Part shown: in pieces, positions 1 to 8,136 of the stretch | Position numbering within the stretch: the stretch's first letter is position 1 | Layout of the letters: each line of letters opens with the position of its first letter | Source of the DNA: Luteibacter aegosomatis | GTDB taxonomy: Bacteria; Pseudomonadota; Gammaproteobacteria; Xanthomonadales; Rhodanobacteraceae | Length of the DNA stretch: 64,000 nucleotides | Assembly (NCBI RefSeq): GCF_023078455.1 | Contig: NZ_CP095740.1 | Span: 2,840,001-2,904,000 of the forward strand | Reading direction: 5' to 3' | Translations under genes and position numbers: made by a program | The notes under the pieces: model-generated | Databases searched by the model: none | The model's input: the letters and a program-made list of their open reading frames with translations, nothing else | Told to the model about the DNA's origin: nothing

Positions 1-366
1 ATAGTCGAACACGCGTTCCACCGACGGCCGCGTGAGCAGGCCACGCATGGGCCTGGGATGGCGTGGCCCCACCGCTTCGTAGTACGAATTGAAGAGAAAC
101 CCGAAGGTCTCGTCGAACACCCGATAACCCGGCAGGTTCGGCCCGAGCAGGAAGGTTTCGAAGAACCACGTGGTATGCGCGAGGTGCCACTTCGCCGGAC
201 TGGCGTCCGGCATGGACTGCACCACCATATCTTCCGCATCGAGGGTCGCCACCAGGGCTTCGGTGCGGCCGCGCACGGCGGCATAGCGCCCTGCCGCCGT
301 CGAGGGCACGCAAGCGGCGGAGGCGGCGACGCGTGCCGCCGGTTCGATATCGACAATGGCTTGCAT
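1..366 (-). CDS. egtB: EgtB, ergothioneine biosynthesis hercynine oxygenase (N-terminal part, cut by window edge)
   Basis: The first 122 codons read leftward off the window edge. The product contains [19 protein letters not shown] at about residues 54-72, the hallmark of the N-terminal DinB-like domain of EgtB. The first histidine of that stretch is an iron ligand in characterised members. EgtB couples hercynine with a thiol donor using non-haem iron and oxygen to form the sulfoxide precursor of ergothioneine. The C-terminal FGE-sulfatase-like half lies outside the window. The start is supported by AAGGGAGC just upstream. A DUF427 gene lies 22 bases upstream on the same strand, so the two are probably co-transcribed. 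No egtD is visible here. Confidence 0.88.
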   Translation of the reverse strand, partial: MQAIVDIEPAARVAASAACVPSTAAGRYAAVRGRTEALVATLDAEDMVVQSMPDASPAKWHLAHTTWFFETFLLGPNLPGYRVFDETFGFLFNSYYEAVGPRHPRPMRGLLTRPSVERVFDY

Positions 367-388
367 GGTTGCTCCCTTGGCTTCCGGC

Positions 389-766
389 TCAGTCCGGAAG
401 GTGTTCGATCGTGACCCGCTCGGGATAGAACGCCAGATGATCGCGTATGGCGGCCACCGCGTCGTGCGGGGCCTCATAGCTCCACACCGCGTTGATCGCC
501 CGTTCCGAGTGGCCCGGCAGGCTGAAGTACGAGGCCTCGCCCTTATAAGGGCACCACGTGTGATGCGCCGTCTTGCTCAGGGCAGCCATGTCGGCATCTT
601 CGCGGGGCACATAGAATACGGGTGGATAGCTGGCCTCTTTCAGGCGCAAGGCATGGCGCGAGTCGACGACCACGCGATCGCCGTCGCGGACGATCACGCG
701 TCCGCCGGCCGGCGTGATGTCGATGGGATGGTCCGGTCCGGGAATGCGTACGGGGCGGGACGTCAT
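389..766 (-). CDS. DUF427 family protein
   Basis: A 125-residue cytosolic protein of the DUF427 family. It shows the conserved [16 protein letters not shown] segment near residue 70 and a C-terminal [11 protein letters not shown] stretch. These small beta-rich proteins have no firmly established reaction. I chose the ATG at 766 because AAGGAG lies at good spacing upstream; the open frame continues further upstream, but without family-like sequence. The gene is followed after 22 bases by egtB on the same strand, suggesting one transcript. Confidence 0.85.
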   Translation of the reverse strand: MTSRPVRIPGPDHPIDITPAGGRVIVRDGDRVVVDSRHALRLKEASYPPVFYVPREDADMAALSKTAHHTWCPYKGEASYFSLPGHSERAINAVWSYEAPHDAVAAIRDHLAFYPERVTIEHLPD

Positions 767-1045
767 GGTGATCTCCTTCGCGACGGAAGCTTTCATCCTG
801 TGGCCCCGGCCGGGGGATTCCAAGCCACCTGCATCGCAAAGCTGCCCGTACCCGCCCGCACGAATGGCAGGATAAGCCTCGTTTTGTCCGATGCCGACAC
901 TCGAAGGCGCCCCCGGCGGCGCCTGCCGGGTGACCATCGACCCGGTTCATTTCGCCGGCTCGCGCCGTAATATGGCGCACATGATCTTTCACCGTCGCCG
1001 CCTCGCGGCCGCTCCCTCCCCCGGCACGGATCGCCTGCGCATCCC

Positions 1046-2557
1046 ATGAAGGCGTTGCTGTTAGCGATCACCGTCGTCATCACGCACGTCATGCTCCTGG
1101 CCACCGGTGCGCGTCACGGGATGGCGGTGTCCTACGCATGCTATTTCGTCATGGGCAGCCTGGCCACCGGGAGCACGTGGGTTGCCTGGCGGCGCCAGGA
1201 CGGCACGCGCGACCCTCGATGGTGGCTGCTCGTCGCGAGCATCGTCCTGTGGATGGTGGCCATGGCCCTGGCGGCGCGGCAGAGCTACGTGATGGACAAC
1301 GACAATCCCACGCCCGGCGACAGCATGTTCGCCTACGTGCTCTACGTGCTGCCCGTGCTGCTGGCGATATCGTCGGCGCCGGTGGCCGTGCGCAAGCGCT
1401 GGGCGCTCGCCATCGACCTTGTCCTCGCCCTCCTGCTGGGCGTGCTCTTCTACGCACACACCTTTTCCATCGTCTCGCTGCACGGTGCGGCCGACGTGGC
1501 GGGCGCGCTCCAGGTCGCCTGGGTGCTCGACGCGGAGAACGTCTGCCTGGCACTGGCGGCCCTGTTGCGCTTCGTGGCGACCGACAGCCCGGACGACCAT
1601 CGCTTCTTCCGCGCGGTGGCCGCCTTCTTCGTCACCTATGCCGTCGCGGGATTCACGTACAACCACTACATCGCCCTGGGCGGGCATCCCGCGTTCGGCG
1701 ATACGCCTTGGGACGCCCTGCTCGACCTGCCGTTCGCCGTGCTCGTCGCCGTGCTCGCCATGGAGCCCACGCGCCGTCACTGGCATCCGCCGGTATACCT
1801 CGTGCGTTTCGTACAGGGCGCGAGCCCCACGTTTCTCGCGATGAGCGTTCTCACCTTCGGGCTGCTGGTGATGGCCGAGCATCCCGAACTGGGCATCACG
1901 GCGGCCATCGCCGCGGTGATGGGCATCGGCCTGCGCGGCACGCTCGCCCAGGTGGACCTCGTCGACGAGGAACACCGCCAATGGCGCCTGCGCGACGAAC
2001 CCGAAGGCCTGGTGTTCGTCGACCGGCTCACCGGCTTGCCCAACCGTCGCGCCTTCGACGAACGCCTGCTGCGTGAGTGGGGCCGTCCGGCGCAACAGGC
2101 GCCCATCGCGTTGCTGGTGATCGACGTGGATTTCTTTCGCGAGTACACCGACCGCTACGGCCGCGTCGCCGGCGACGACTGCCTTCGCGCCCTCACCGGC
2201 ATGCTGCAGTCCCGCGGCCTGCGCGCCGGCGACTTCCTGGCGCGTTTCGGCGGCGAGGAATTCGCGGTGATCGCGCCGGCGACGCCGCTGCATCAGGCCG
2301 TGGCCCTGGCCGACGAGCTTCGCGCGCACGTGGAAACCCAGGCCATCCTGCATCCCCTGAGTCCGTTCGGCGTGGTGACCGTCACGGTGGGCGTAACCGC
2401 GCTGCGCGCCTCGCCCCACGGCGGCGCGCTGGAACTGGTCAACGCCGCCGAATGCGCGCTCCAGCGGGTCCGGCGGTCGGGGCACAACCGCGTGGGCACG
2501 CTGGGCACGCCGCGCGTGGCCCAGTCCGACGATCCCTCGCCGCTGGAGTGGAATTAA
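1046..2557 (+). CDS. Membrane-anchored diguanylate cyclase (GGDEF)
   Basis: A 503-residue protein. The first ~295 residues form about eight hydrophobic segments (a sensor-like membrane domain of no family I can name). A GGDEF domain follows from about residue 325, beginning with DRLTGLPNRRAFDE. The active-site signature is GGEEF at residues 402-406, an active variant. The product-inhibition I-site RxxD (RAGD) lies exactly five residues before it. It should make c-di-GMP from two GTP at the inner membrane in response to an unknown signal. No clear Shine-Dalgarno precedes the ATG, so the start is less certain than the frame. Confidence 0.9.
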   Translation: MKALLLAITVVITHVMLLATGARHGMAVSYACYFVMGSLATGSTWVAWRRQDGTRDPRWWLLVASIVLWMVAMALAARQSYVMDNDNPTPGDSMFAYVLYVLPVLLAISSAPVAVRKRWALAIDLVLALLLGVLFYAHTFSIVSLHGAADVAGALQVAWVLDAENVCLALAALLRFVATDSPDDHRFFRAVAAFFVTYAVAGFTYNHYIALGGHPAFGDTPWDALLDLPFAVLVAVLAMEPTRRHWHPPVYLVRFVQGASPTFLAMSVLTFGLLVMAEHPELGITAAIAAVMGIGLRGTLAQVDLVDEEHRQWRLRDEPEGLVFVDRLTGLPNRRAFDERLLREWGRPAQQAPIALLVIDVDFFREYTDRYGRVAGDDCLRALTGMLQSRGLRAGDFLARFGGEEFAVIAPATPLHQAVALADELRAHVETQAILHPLSPFGVVTVTVGVTALRASPHGGALELVNAAECALQRVRRSGHNRVGTLGTPRVAQSDDPSPLEWN

Positions 2558-2610
2558 CCCCGTTCGTCCCGTCGCCACGTTTCATCCCATGTCCCCCGCA
2601 GAGGCCATGC

Positions 2611-4323
2611 ATGATGATCACGTTGCGTACCCCCCTTCCCTTGCTCCTTGCCGGCCTGGTGGCCGTTGCCGGCGGCTTTGCGGGCGACGTCCCCGCCAGG
2701 CCCGCCCCGGCCCCTTCCCGGGCGCCCGGCGAGACGTCGGCCGATTGCCTGCCAGGCGCGCCGACGCCGCTGCCGATGGGCCGGCAGACCCTCGCCTACG
2801 CGTCGGCGCCCGTTTCGGCGAAGATGGCGGCTCCCGCGATGCGGGAAGACGCGACCCGCATCGTGGAGCCGCCCTCCCCGCCGTTCGCCGGGTCGCCACC
2901 GGTGGATACCAGCCACTACCGCCATCGAGACGCCAATCCCGTGCACCTGGCGGCGGACGAGCCGGTATCCACCTTCGGCATCGACGTGGATACCGGTTCG
3001 TACACGAACGTGCGGCACATGCTCCAGGCGGGCCGCTTGCCGCCCGCCGACGCCGTGCGCAGCGAGGAATTCATCAACTACTTCGACTACGGCTACACGC
3101 CGCCCACCGATCGCTCGCGTCCCTTCAGCGTCACCACCGAACTGGCCCCGTCGCCATGGAACCGCGATCGCCAACTGCTGCTCGTCGGCATACAGGGATA
3201 CACCCTTCCCGCGAAGGATATTCCCGCGGCGAACCTCGTCTTCCTCGTCGACGTGTCCGGTTCCATGAACGAGCCCGACAAGCTGCCCCTGCTGAAGGCA
3301 TCGCTGCGGCAGGTGGTGCCGAAGCTGCGCGCGCAGGATCGCGTATCGCTGGTGACGTATGCCGGGTCGACCTGCGTGGCCCTGCGTTCCACGCCCGGCG
3401 ACCAGCACGCGACGATCCTCGCCGCCATCGACGCGCTCGGCGCCGGCGGCTCGACCAACGGCGCCGCGGGCATCGACCTGGCTTACGCACAGGCCGCGAA
3501 AGGCTTCATCAAGGGCGGGATCAACCGCGTGATCCTCGCCACCGATGGCGATTTCAACGTCGGCACCGTCGGCGTGGAAACGCTGAAGGATCGCATCGCC
3601 GAGAAGCGCAGGAGCGGCATCGCCCTGACCACGCTGGGATTCGGCGAAGGCAACTACAACGACGACATGGCCGTGACCCTCGCCGATGCAGGCAACGGCA
3701 GCCATCACTACATCGACAGCCTCGAGGAAGGACGTCGCGTGCTCGTGGACGAGATGTCGGCCACGCTCACCACCATCGCCAGGGACGTGAAGATCCAGGT
3801 CGAGTTCAACCCCGGCACGGTCGCCGAATACCGGCTCATCGGCTACGAAAAGCGCATGCTCGCCCGCGAGGATTTCAACAACGACGCAGTGGATGCGGGC
3901 GAGATCGGCGCCGGTGCGAACGTCACGGCGCTCTACGAGATCACGCTCAAGGGCGCCAAGGGCGGTCGCATCGATCCGCTACGCTACGGCCCCCCGTCCG
4001 CCGCGCCGGACGAGCGTGGCGAACTGGCCTGGCTGCGCCTGCGCTACAAGGCGCCCGACGGAGGCGCCAGCCGGCTGATCGAGCGGCCTCTTTCGGCGAC
4101 GCCCGAAGCCGCGCCCAGCGACCGCCTGCGCTTCGTCGCGGCCGTGGCCGCCTTCGCCGATAACCTGCGCGGCGGCAAGTACAGCGAGGGCTTCGGCTAC
4201 GACAAGGTGGCCGAGTTGGCTCACGGTGCGGTCGGCAGTGATCCGGGCGGGTATCGCGGACAGATGGCGAGGCTGGTGGAGATGGCGGGCGGGATGCAGA
4301 CGACGGCGCCCAATGACCGCTAG
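2611..4323 (+). CDS. Secreted/periplasmic von Willebrand factor A protein, YfbK-like
   Basis: A 570-residue protein with an N-terminal signal peptide (hydrophobic MITLRTPLPLLLAGLVAVAG), then a proline/alanine-rich linker, then the family N-terminal block STFGIDVDTGSYTNVR. A vWA domain follows whose metal-ion-dependent adhesion site is DVSGSM near residue 221. The C-terminal part matches the DUF3520 region of the E. coli YfbK family. The vWA fold usually mediates metal-dependent protein contacts; no enzyme function is implied. The start at 2611 (or the next codon, 2614) has GCAGAGG upstream and creates the signal peptide. The frame is open upstream to 2077, but that part overlaps the cyclase gene. 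It is followed by an ECF sigma factor and a membrane protein on the same strand. Confidence 0.88.
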   Translation: MMITLRTPLPLLLAGLVAVAGGFAGDVPARPAPAPSRAPGETSADCLPGAPTPLPMGRQTLAYASAPVSAKMAAPAMREDATRIVEPPSPPFAGSPPVDTSHYRHRDANPVHLAADEPVSTFGIDVDTGSYTNVRHMLQAGRLPPADAVRSEEFINYFDYGYTPPTDRSRPFSVTTELAPSPWNRDRQLLLVGIQGYTLPAKDIPAANLVFLVDVSGSMNEPDKLPLLKASLRQVVPKLRAQDRVSLVTYAGSTCVALRSTPGDQHATILAAIDALGAGGSTNGAAGIDLAYAQAAKGFIKGGINRVILATDGDFNVGTVGVETLKDRIAEKRRSGIALTTLGFGEGNYNDDMAVTLADAGNGSHHYIDSLEEGRRVLVDEMSATLTTIARDVKIQVEFNPGTVAEYRLIGYEKRMLAREDFNNDAVDAGEIGAGANVTALYEITLKGAKGGRIDPLRYGPPSAAPDERGELAWLRLRYKAPDGGASRLIERPLSATPEAAPSDRLRFVAAVAAFADNLRGGKYSEGFGYDKVAELAHGAVGSDPGGYRGQMARLVEMAGGMQTTAPNDR

Positions 4324-4330
4324 ATCCACC

Positions 4331-4366
4331 GTGGGAGCCGACCTCGACGGCGAAGTCGGCTCGCAC
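4331..4366. repeat. REP-like palindrome (GTGGGAGCCGAC type)
   Basis: GTGGGAGCCGAC is followed after 12 bases by its reverse complement with one mismatch, GTCGGCTCGCAC. The head GTGGGAGC is shared with two other solo copies (26663 and 45859) and with the longer paired elements elsewhere in the window. It lies between the vWA gene and the sigma-factor gene. Confidence 0.75.
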
Positions 4367-4393
4367 AACGGGAAAATGCCTTACCCTTCCCGC

Positions 4394-4948
4394 ATGGACG
4401 CTCCCTCCACCGACGACGCGACGCTGATGCAAGCCTGGACCGCCGGCGACGCCGGCGCCTTCGGCACGCTCTACGCGCGGCACAAGGGTGCCCTCTATCG
4501 CTTCCTGCTGCGTACGATGAAAGACCGCGCGCTCGCGGACGAACTGTTCCAGGAAACCTGGAGCCGGGTGATCGCCGCTCGCGCGCGTTACCGGCCCGAG
4601 GCGAAGTTCTCCACCTGGTTGCTGCAGATCGCGCACAACCTCGCCATCGACAGCTTTCGTCGCAGCCGTCCTCAGGCCGACGCGGACGAAACCGAAGCGG
4701 CGCTCGCCATGCAGGCGGCGCCCGAGCGCGAGCAGCCCGAGCACGCGTTGTCCGACTTCGAGTTGCGCCGGCGCATGCAACGCGCCATCGAGAGCCTGCC
4801 CGACGAACAACGCACGGCCTTCGTGCTGCGCATGGAAAACGAACTCTCCGTGGAGGACATCGCCGCCGTGACCGGCGTGGGCCGCGAAACCGCGAAATCG
4901 CGGCTTCGCTACGCCATGGCCCGGATCCGAGACAGGATGGCCGACTGA
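4394..4948 (+). CDS. ECF-type RNA polymerase sigma factor
   Basis: A 184-residue sigma-70 family protein of the extracytoplasmic-function size class. Region 2 is recognisable from ALYRFLLRTMKDRALADELF and FSTWLLQIAHNLAIDSFRR. Region 4 is recognisable from LPDEQRTAFVLRMENELSVE and the helix-turn-helix around GVGRETAKSRLRYAMARIR. The immediately following gene encodes a single-pass membrane protein, the usual position of an anti-sigma factor. The start is uncertain: ATG at 4376 or 4394 are both possible and neither has a good ribosome-binding site. The REP element at 4331-4366 lies just upstream. Confidence 0.88.
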   Translation: MDAPSTDDATLMQAWTAGDAGAFGTLYARHKGALYRFLLRTMKDRALADELFQETWSRVIAARARYRPEAKFSTWLLQIAHNLAIDSFRRSRPQADADETEAALAMQAAPEREQPEHALSDFELRRRMQRAIESLPDEQRTAFVLRMENELSVEDIAAVTGVGRETAKSRLRYAMARIRDRMAD

Positions 4949-4949
4949 C

Positions 4950-5621
4950 ATGAACCCGAACACACCCCCGCCCGGCGACGACGACCTGCCCGACGAGCGC
5001 GAACTCGCGACGTTGTATGCACGCCTGCCGCGCGTCGAGCCCTCGCCGGAACTCGATGCGGCCGTTCATGCCGCCGCCATGCGGGCGCAGCCACGTCGTC
5101 GCTCGCGCTGGCCGCTCGCGGTCGGTTCGGCAGCCGTGCTCGTGCTGGCCGTCGGCATGGGCTGGCATCTGGGTCGCGAGCCGGTGATGCCGCCCGCGGC
5201 GCGCTCGCTGCCTCCTCCGCCCGCGGAAGGCGCGGTAACCCCGGATGCCATTCGCGTCGTCGAGCCGCCGCCGCCGTCGCCGGTTCTCGACGAAGCGGCG
5301 CCCCCCTCGCCCCCGATGGCGGTCCGGAAATCCGCTCGCACCCAGCGCATCGAATCGGCTCCCGCTCCATCGCCCGCCGCACCGCCCGCCGCCGATGCCG
5401 CGCCGCCCTTCGCTCCCGCGCTGCGGATGCAGCGGGCCATGCCCATGAAGCCGTCCGCGCAGATCCTGCCGTCTTCGCTGCCGCCGGACGACCGCGTGGC
5501 CTACATCCGCCACCTGCTCGACCAGGGTCGGCGCGACGAGGCAAGGCGCGAAGCCGAAGCCCTGCGCCGCTCGCACCCACGCTACGAGCTGCCGCAAGAC
5601 CTGCTCGACCTGCTCAGGTAA
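4950..5621 (+). CDS. Proline-rich single-pass membrane protein, candidate anti-sigma factor
   Basis: 223 residues with no family I can name with confidence. The first ~55 residues are acidic/basic and cytosolic-looking. One membrane helix follows (about residues 57-75, WPLAVGSAAVLVLAVGMGW), then a ~110-residue Pro/Ala-rich spacer, and a charged C-terminal helix pair (DDRVAYIRHLLDQGRRDEAR). The ATG lies one base after the sigma-factor stop, so the two are translationally coupled. Position and topology suggest it restrains the upstream sigma factor from the inner membrane; this is inference. The spacer could span the periplasm towards the vWA protein two genes upstream. Confidence 0.75.
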   Translation: MNPNTPPPGDDDLPDERELATLYARLPRVEPSPELDAAVHAAAMRAQPRRRSRWPLAVGSAAVLVLAVGMGWHLGREPVMPPAARSLPPPPAEGAVTPDAIRVVEPPPPSPVLDEAAPPSPPMAVRKSARTQRIESAPAPSPAAPPAADAAPPFAPALRMQRAMPMKPSAQILPSSLPPDDRVAYIRHLLDQGRRDEARREAEALRRSHPRYELPQDLLDLLR

Positions 5622-5623
5622 AC

Positions 5624-6211
5624 ATGCCGTACACGCTCACCTCGCCATGGCGGCACGAGGAAGACATCCGCAAGAGCCGCTTCCTCGCGCAGGCCTCGCC
5701 CGTCGCCACGCCGGAAGAAGCCCTCGCCTGGTTCGCCCGTGTGGGCGACGCGTCCGCGACGCATAACTGCTGGGCCTACCGCATCGGCGACGCCTATCGC
5801 TTCAACGATGACGGCGAGCCTGGCGGCACGGCGGGGCGACCCATCCTGCAGGCCATCGACGGCCAGGGCTGCGACCGCGTGGCGGTCGTCGTCACGCGCT
5901 GGTATGGCGGCATCAAGCTCGGCGCGGGTGGACTCGCGCGTGCCTATGGCGGCTCGGCCGCCGAATGCCTGCGGCTGGCGCCACGCACGCCGATCGTCGC
6001 GATGGGACGGCTGGGTATGCACTGCGACTTCGCGGAACTGGCGCTGGTATCCGCACGGGTACGCGAACTCGGCGGTGAGATCGAACGGGAAACCTTCGTC
6101 GCCGATGGTGCGGACATCGTCGTGTCGGCGCCCCTCGATCGCATCGAGACGATCGAAGGGCGCGTCGTCGACATCACGCGCGGGCGCGTCCAGCCTCGGC
6201 GGCTGGACTAG
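5624..6211 (+). CDS. yigZ: YigZ/IMPACT family protein
   Basis: A 195-residue protein of the UPF0029/IMPACT family. Diagnostic stretches are THNCWAYRIG, FNDDGEPGGTAGRPIL and VVTRWYGGIKLGAGGLARAY, all within the N-terminal domain, followed by a small ferredoxin-like C-terminal domain. The eukaryotic relative affects translation control through Gcn2, but the bacterial role is not settled. The ATG is two bases after the upstream stop, so it ends the vWA-sigma-membrane-protein transcript. The stop is three bases from the convergent lectin-hydrolase gene. Confidence 0.9.
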   Translation: MPYTLTSPWRHEEDIRKSRFLAQASPVATPEEALAWFARVGDASATHNCWAYRIGDAYRFNDDGEPGGTAGRPILQAIDGQGCDRVAVVVTRWYGGIKLGAGGLARAYGGSAAECLRLAPRTPIVAMGRLGMHCDFAELALVSARVRELGGEIERETFVADGADIVVSAPLDRIETIEGRVVDITRGRVQPRRLD

Positions 6212-6214
6212 GCC

Positions 6215-7843
6215 TCACTTGCGGTGGCGATGAGCCGGCGCGGCCGGCGGATCCAGCAACTGCGTGCCGGTGTTCCACACCGGAAAGCCCGTCGGGTCGT
6301 AGATCACCAGGTTGCCGTCGTTCTGCAACAGCATGCGTGAACCCGGGTGGCCGTCGGTATTGGTCGCCCAGACGGCCTTGCCGGCGGTGTCGTAGAACAT
6401 GAAGTTGCCGTTGTGCAGCATCTGCCCCGAGGCGATCCGCTGGGTGCCGTCCGTGAGCGACCCGGTCGCCCACAGCGGCACGCCGCCGTCGTCGGTGAAG
6501 CGGTAAAGCACGAAGTTGTCGTCTTCCTGCAGCGCCAGCATGAAACGTCCGTCGCAGGAAAGCGTGTCCTTCTCCGTGGTGATCGTCTGCCCGGTGGTCA
6601 GGCCGGCGTCGCAATCCTGCTGCGGGTTGGACACCGGCGGTGCCGTCGGCGCCTGGAAGATCGCCAGGTTCACCGCGTCGGCCATCGCCTGGTAGCCCGC
6701 GTCGTTGGGGTGCACGCCGTCGTCGCTGCCCTTGTACCGCGACTGCAGCTGCGAGGGATGGTCCGGATCGCGAAGCGCCGCGTCGAAATCGACCAGGGCG
6801 TCGCAGCCCGGGCTCGAGCGCAGGAAGGCGTTGTATCGCTGGCGCGTGGCTTCGGTGCCAGGCGCTTCGTTGGTCGGCGTGTAGGTGCCGCACACGAATT
6901 TGACGTGGTTGGCGTGCGCCTGGTCCATCAGCGACTGCACCGCGGCGATCAACTGCGGTGCGTTCGTATCGCTCAGTCCGTTGAAGTCGGTATGGATCAC
7001 CCAGCGCACGTTGGGCTGGTCGATCACGTCGCGCGAGTAGCGGTTGAGGGTGCTTTCGCCGTACAGCGGCGGTGCGTCGTCGAGCAGGTTGCCACCGGAG
7101 ACGCCCTTGTTGAGCACGCCCACCGGGATACCTTGCGCGGCCAGGCGGCGTGAGAGGTCGTTGGGCCAGCGACGGTTCTGGTCGCCGCTGGAGAAATCGC
7201 CGTCGGTGATGGACGTGCCGATCGCCACCAGGCTGCCCGGCGTGTCCGGATTCCGCACGTCCACGCCGGTCAGGAAGTAGTAATCCCCCGGAAACGTGGG
7301 ATCGTCGAAGAACGGCTTGCCGCTGACGTCGCCACGGTTCATCTGCATGGTCTGCTCGGTGAACGGATGGATGGTGTACGTCTTCGGCGTCGCCACGGGG
7401 AAATAGGTGCTCACGGCGAGATAGGCGTTGGCCGGCACGGTCATGTCGATCGCATCGCTGACGATGCTCTCGCCGGGCTGGAGTACCGCGGTCGTGCCGC
7501 CGTCGAAGGTCACCACGTGATCGGTGCCGTCGAGGATGCTGCCGCCGTCGTCGTTCAGGCCGACGTGCACGTCGGCCAGCGTCAGCGGCGTCTCGCCGTA
7601 CTGGTTGGAGAAATGCAGCCGCGCCGAACGGCCGCCGATCGACGTGTACACGTACTGGCGCAGGGTCTGCCCGGTGAGCGAGACGAGGTTGCCGTAGTCC
7701 GCGCGCGTCACCGGCAGCTGGCCGACGGCCCAGGTGCCGGTCCAGGGCAGGCCTTCGGTGTGCGACCGGGTTTGCGTCGCCGCCGCGCTCAACGACAGGG
7801 AAAGAAGACAGGCCAGGGCGAGCCCTCGCTGATAACCGCGCAT
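6215..7843 (-). CDS. Secreted SGNH/GDSL hydrolase with C-terminal bulb-type lectin domain
   Basis: 542 residues. A signal peptide (about residues 1-22) precedes a ~170-residue beta-rich N-terminal region. The SGNH hydrolase domain has the nucleophile serine in GTSITDG (Ser211), NKGVSGGNLL as the next block, and the catalytic Asp/His pair in DDGVHP (about 375-379). Residues ~411-527 form a mannose-type B-lectin domain with three repeats of the QxDxNxVxY motif: QEDDNFVLY, a degenerate middle copy, and QNDGNLVIY. A short Pro/Ala/His tail follows. It likely deacylates a carbohydrate or ester substrate outside the cell while the lectin part binds sugar. The start is set by AAAGGA and by the signal peptide. 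Confidence 0.9.
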   Translation of the reverse strand: MRGYQRGLALACLLSLSLSAAATQTRSHTEGLPWTGTWAVGQLPVTRADYGNLVSLTGQTLRQYVYTSIGGRSARLHFSNQYGETPLTLADVHVGLNDDGGSILDGTDHVVTFDGGTTAVLQPGESIVSDAIDMTVPANAYLAVSTYFPVATPKTYTIHPFTEQTMQMNRGDVSGKPFFDDPTFPGDYYFLTGVDVRNPDTPGSLVAIGTSITDGDFSSGDQNRRWPNDLSRRLAAQGIPVGVLNKGVSGGNLLDDAPPLYGESTLNRYSRDVIDQPNVRWVIHTDFNGLSDTNAPQLIAAVQSLMDQAHANHVKFVCGTYTPTNEAPGTEATRQRYNAFLRSSPGCDALVDFDAALRDPDHPSQLQSRYKGSDDGVHPNDAGYQAMADAVNLAIFQAPTAPPVSNPQQDCDAGLTTGQTITTEKDTLSCDGRFMLALQEDDNFVLYRFTDDGGVPLWATGSLTDGTQRIASGQMLHNGNFMFYDTAGKAVWATNTDGHPGSRMLLQNDGNLVIYDPTGFPVWNTGTQLLDPPAAPAHRHRK

Positions 7844-8136
7844 GGTGATTTCCTTTGGTGGGGGAGTCCACGCCGTCGCTCCACGTGGCGACGACGGCCG
7901 CATCCGGCGCCGCCTGTTTAACGCCTGGGACAGATGGCCGATTCCCTCGAACGGGGTACGCCGACCTCCCTCCGCGTCCATGTGTGACGGACTCGGCATG
8001 CCTTCACGCAAGTCGTCCGTTTCTTGTCCGCTGGCCCGTCAGCGTCCAACCATCCTCACCCAATCGGCCATATGTGATTGAATAACCGGCTGGCAGGCCC
8101 CATCCCACAGACGATTTCCAACGGAACACGCAACGC

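Noticed and set aside
2077..2610. Upstream extension of the vWA protein
   Set aside because: It overlaps the cyclase GGDEF region in another frame and would hide the signal peptide.
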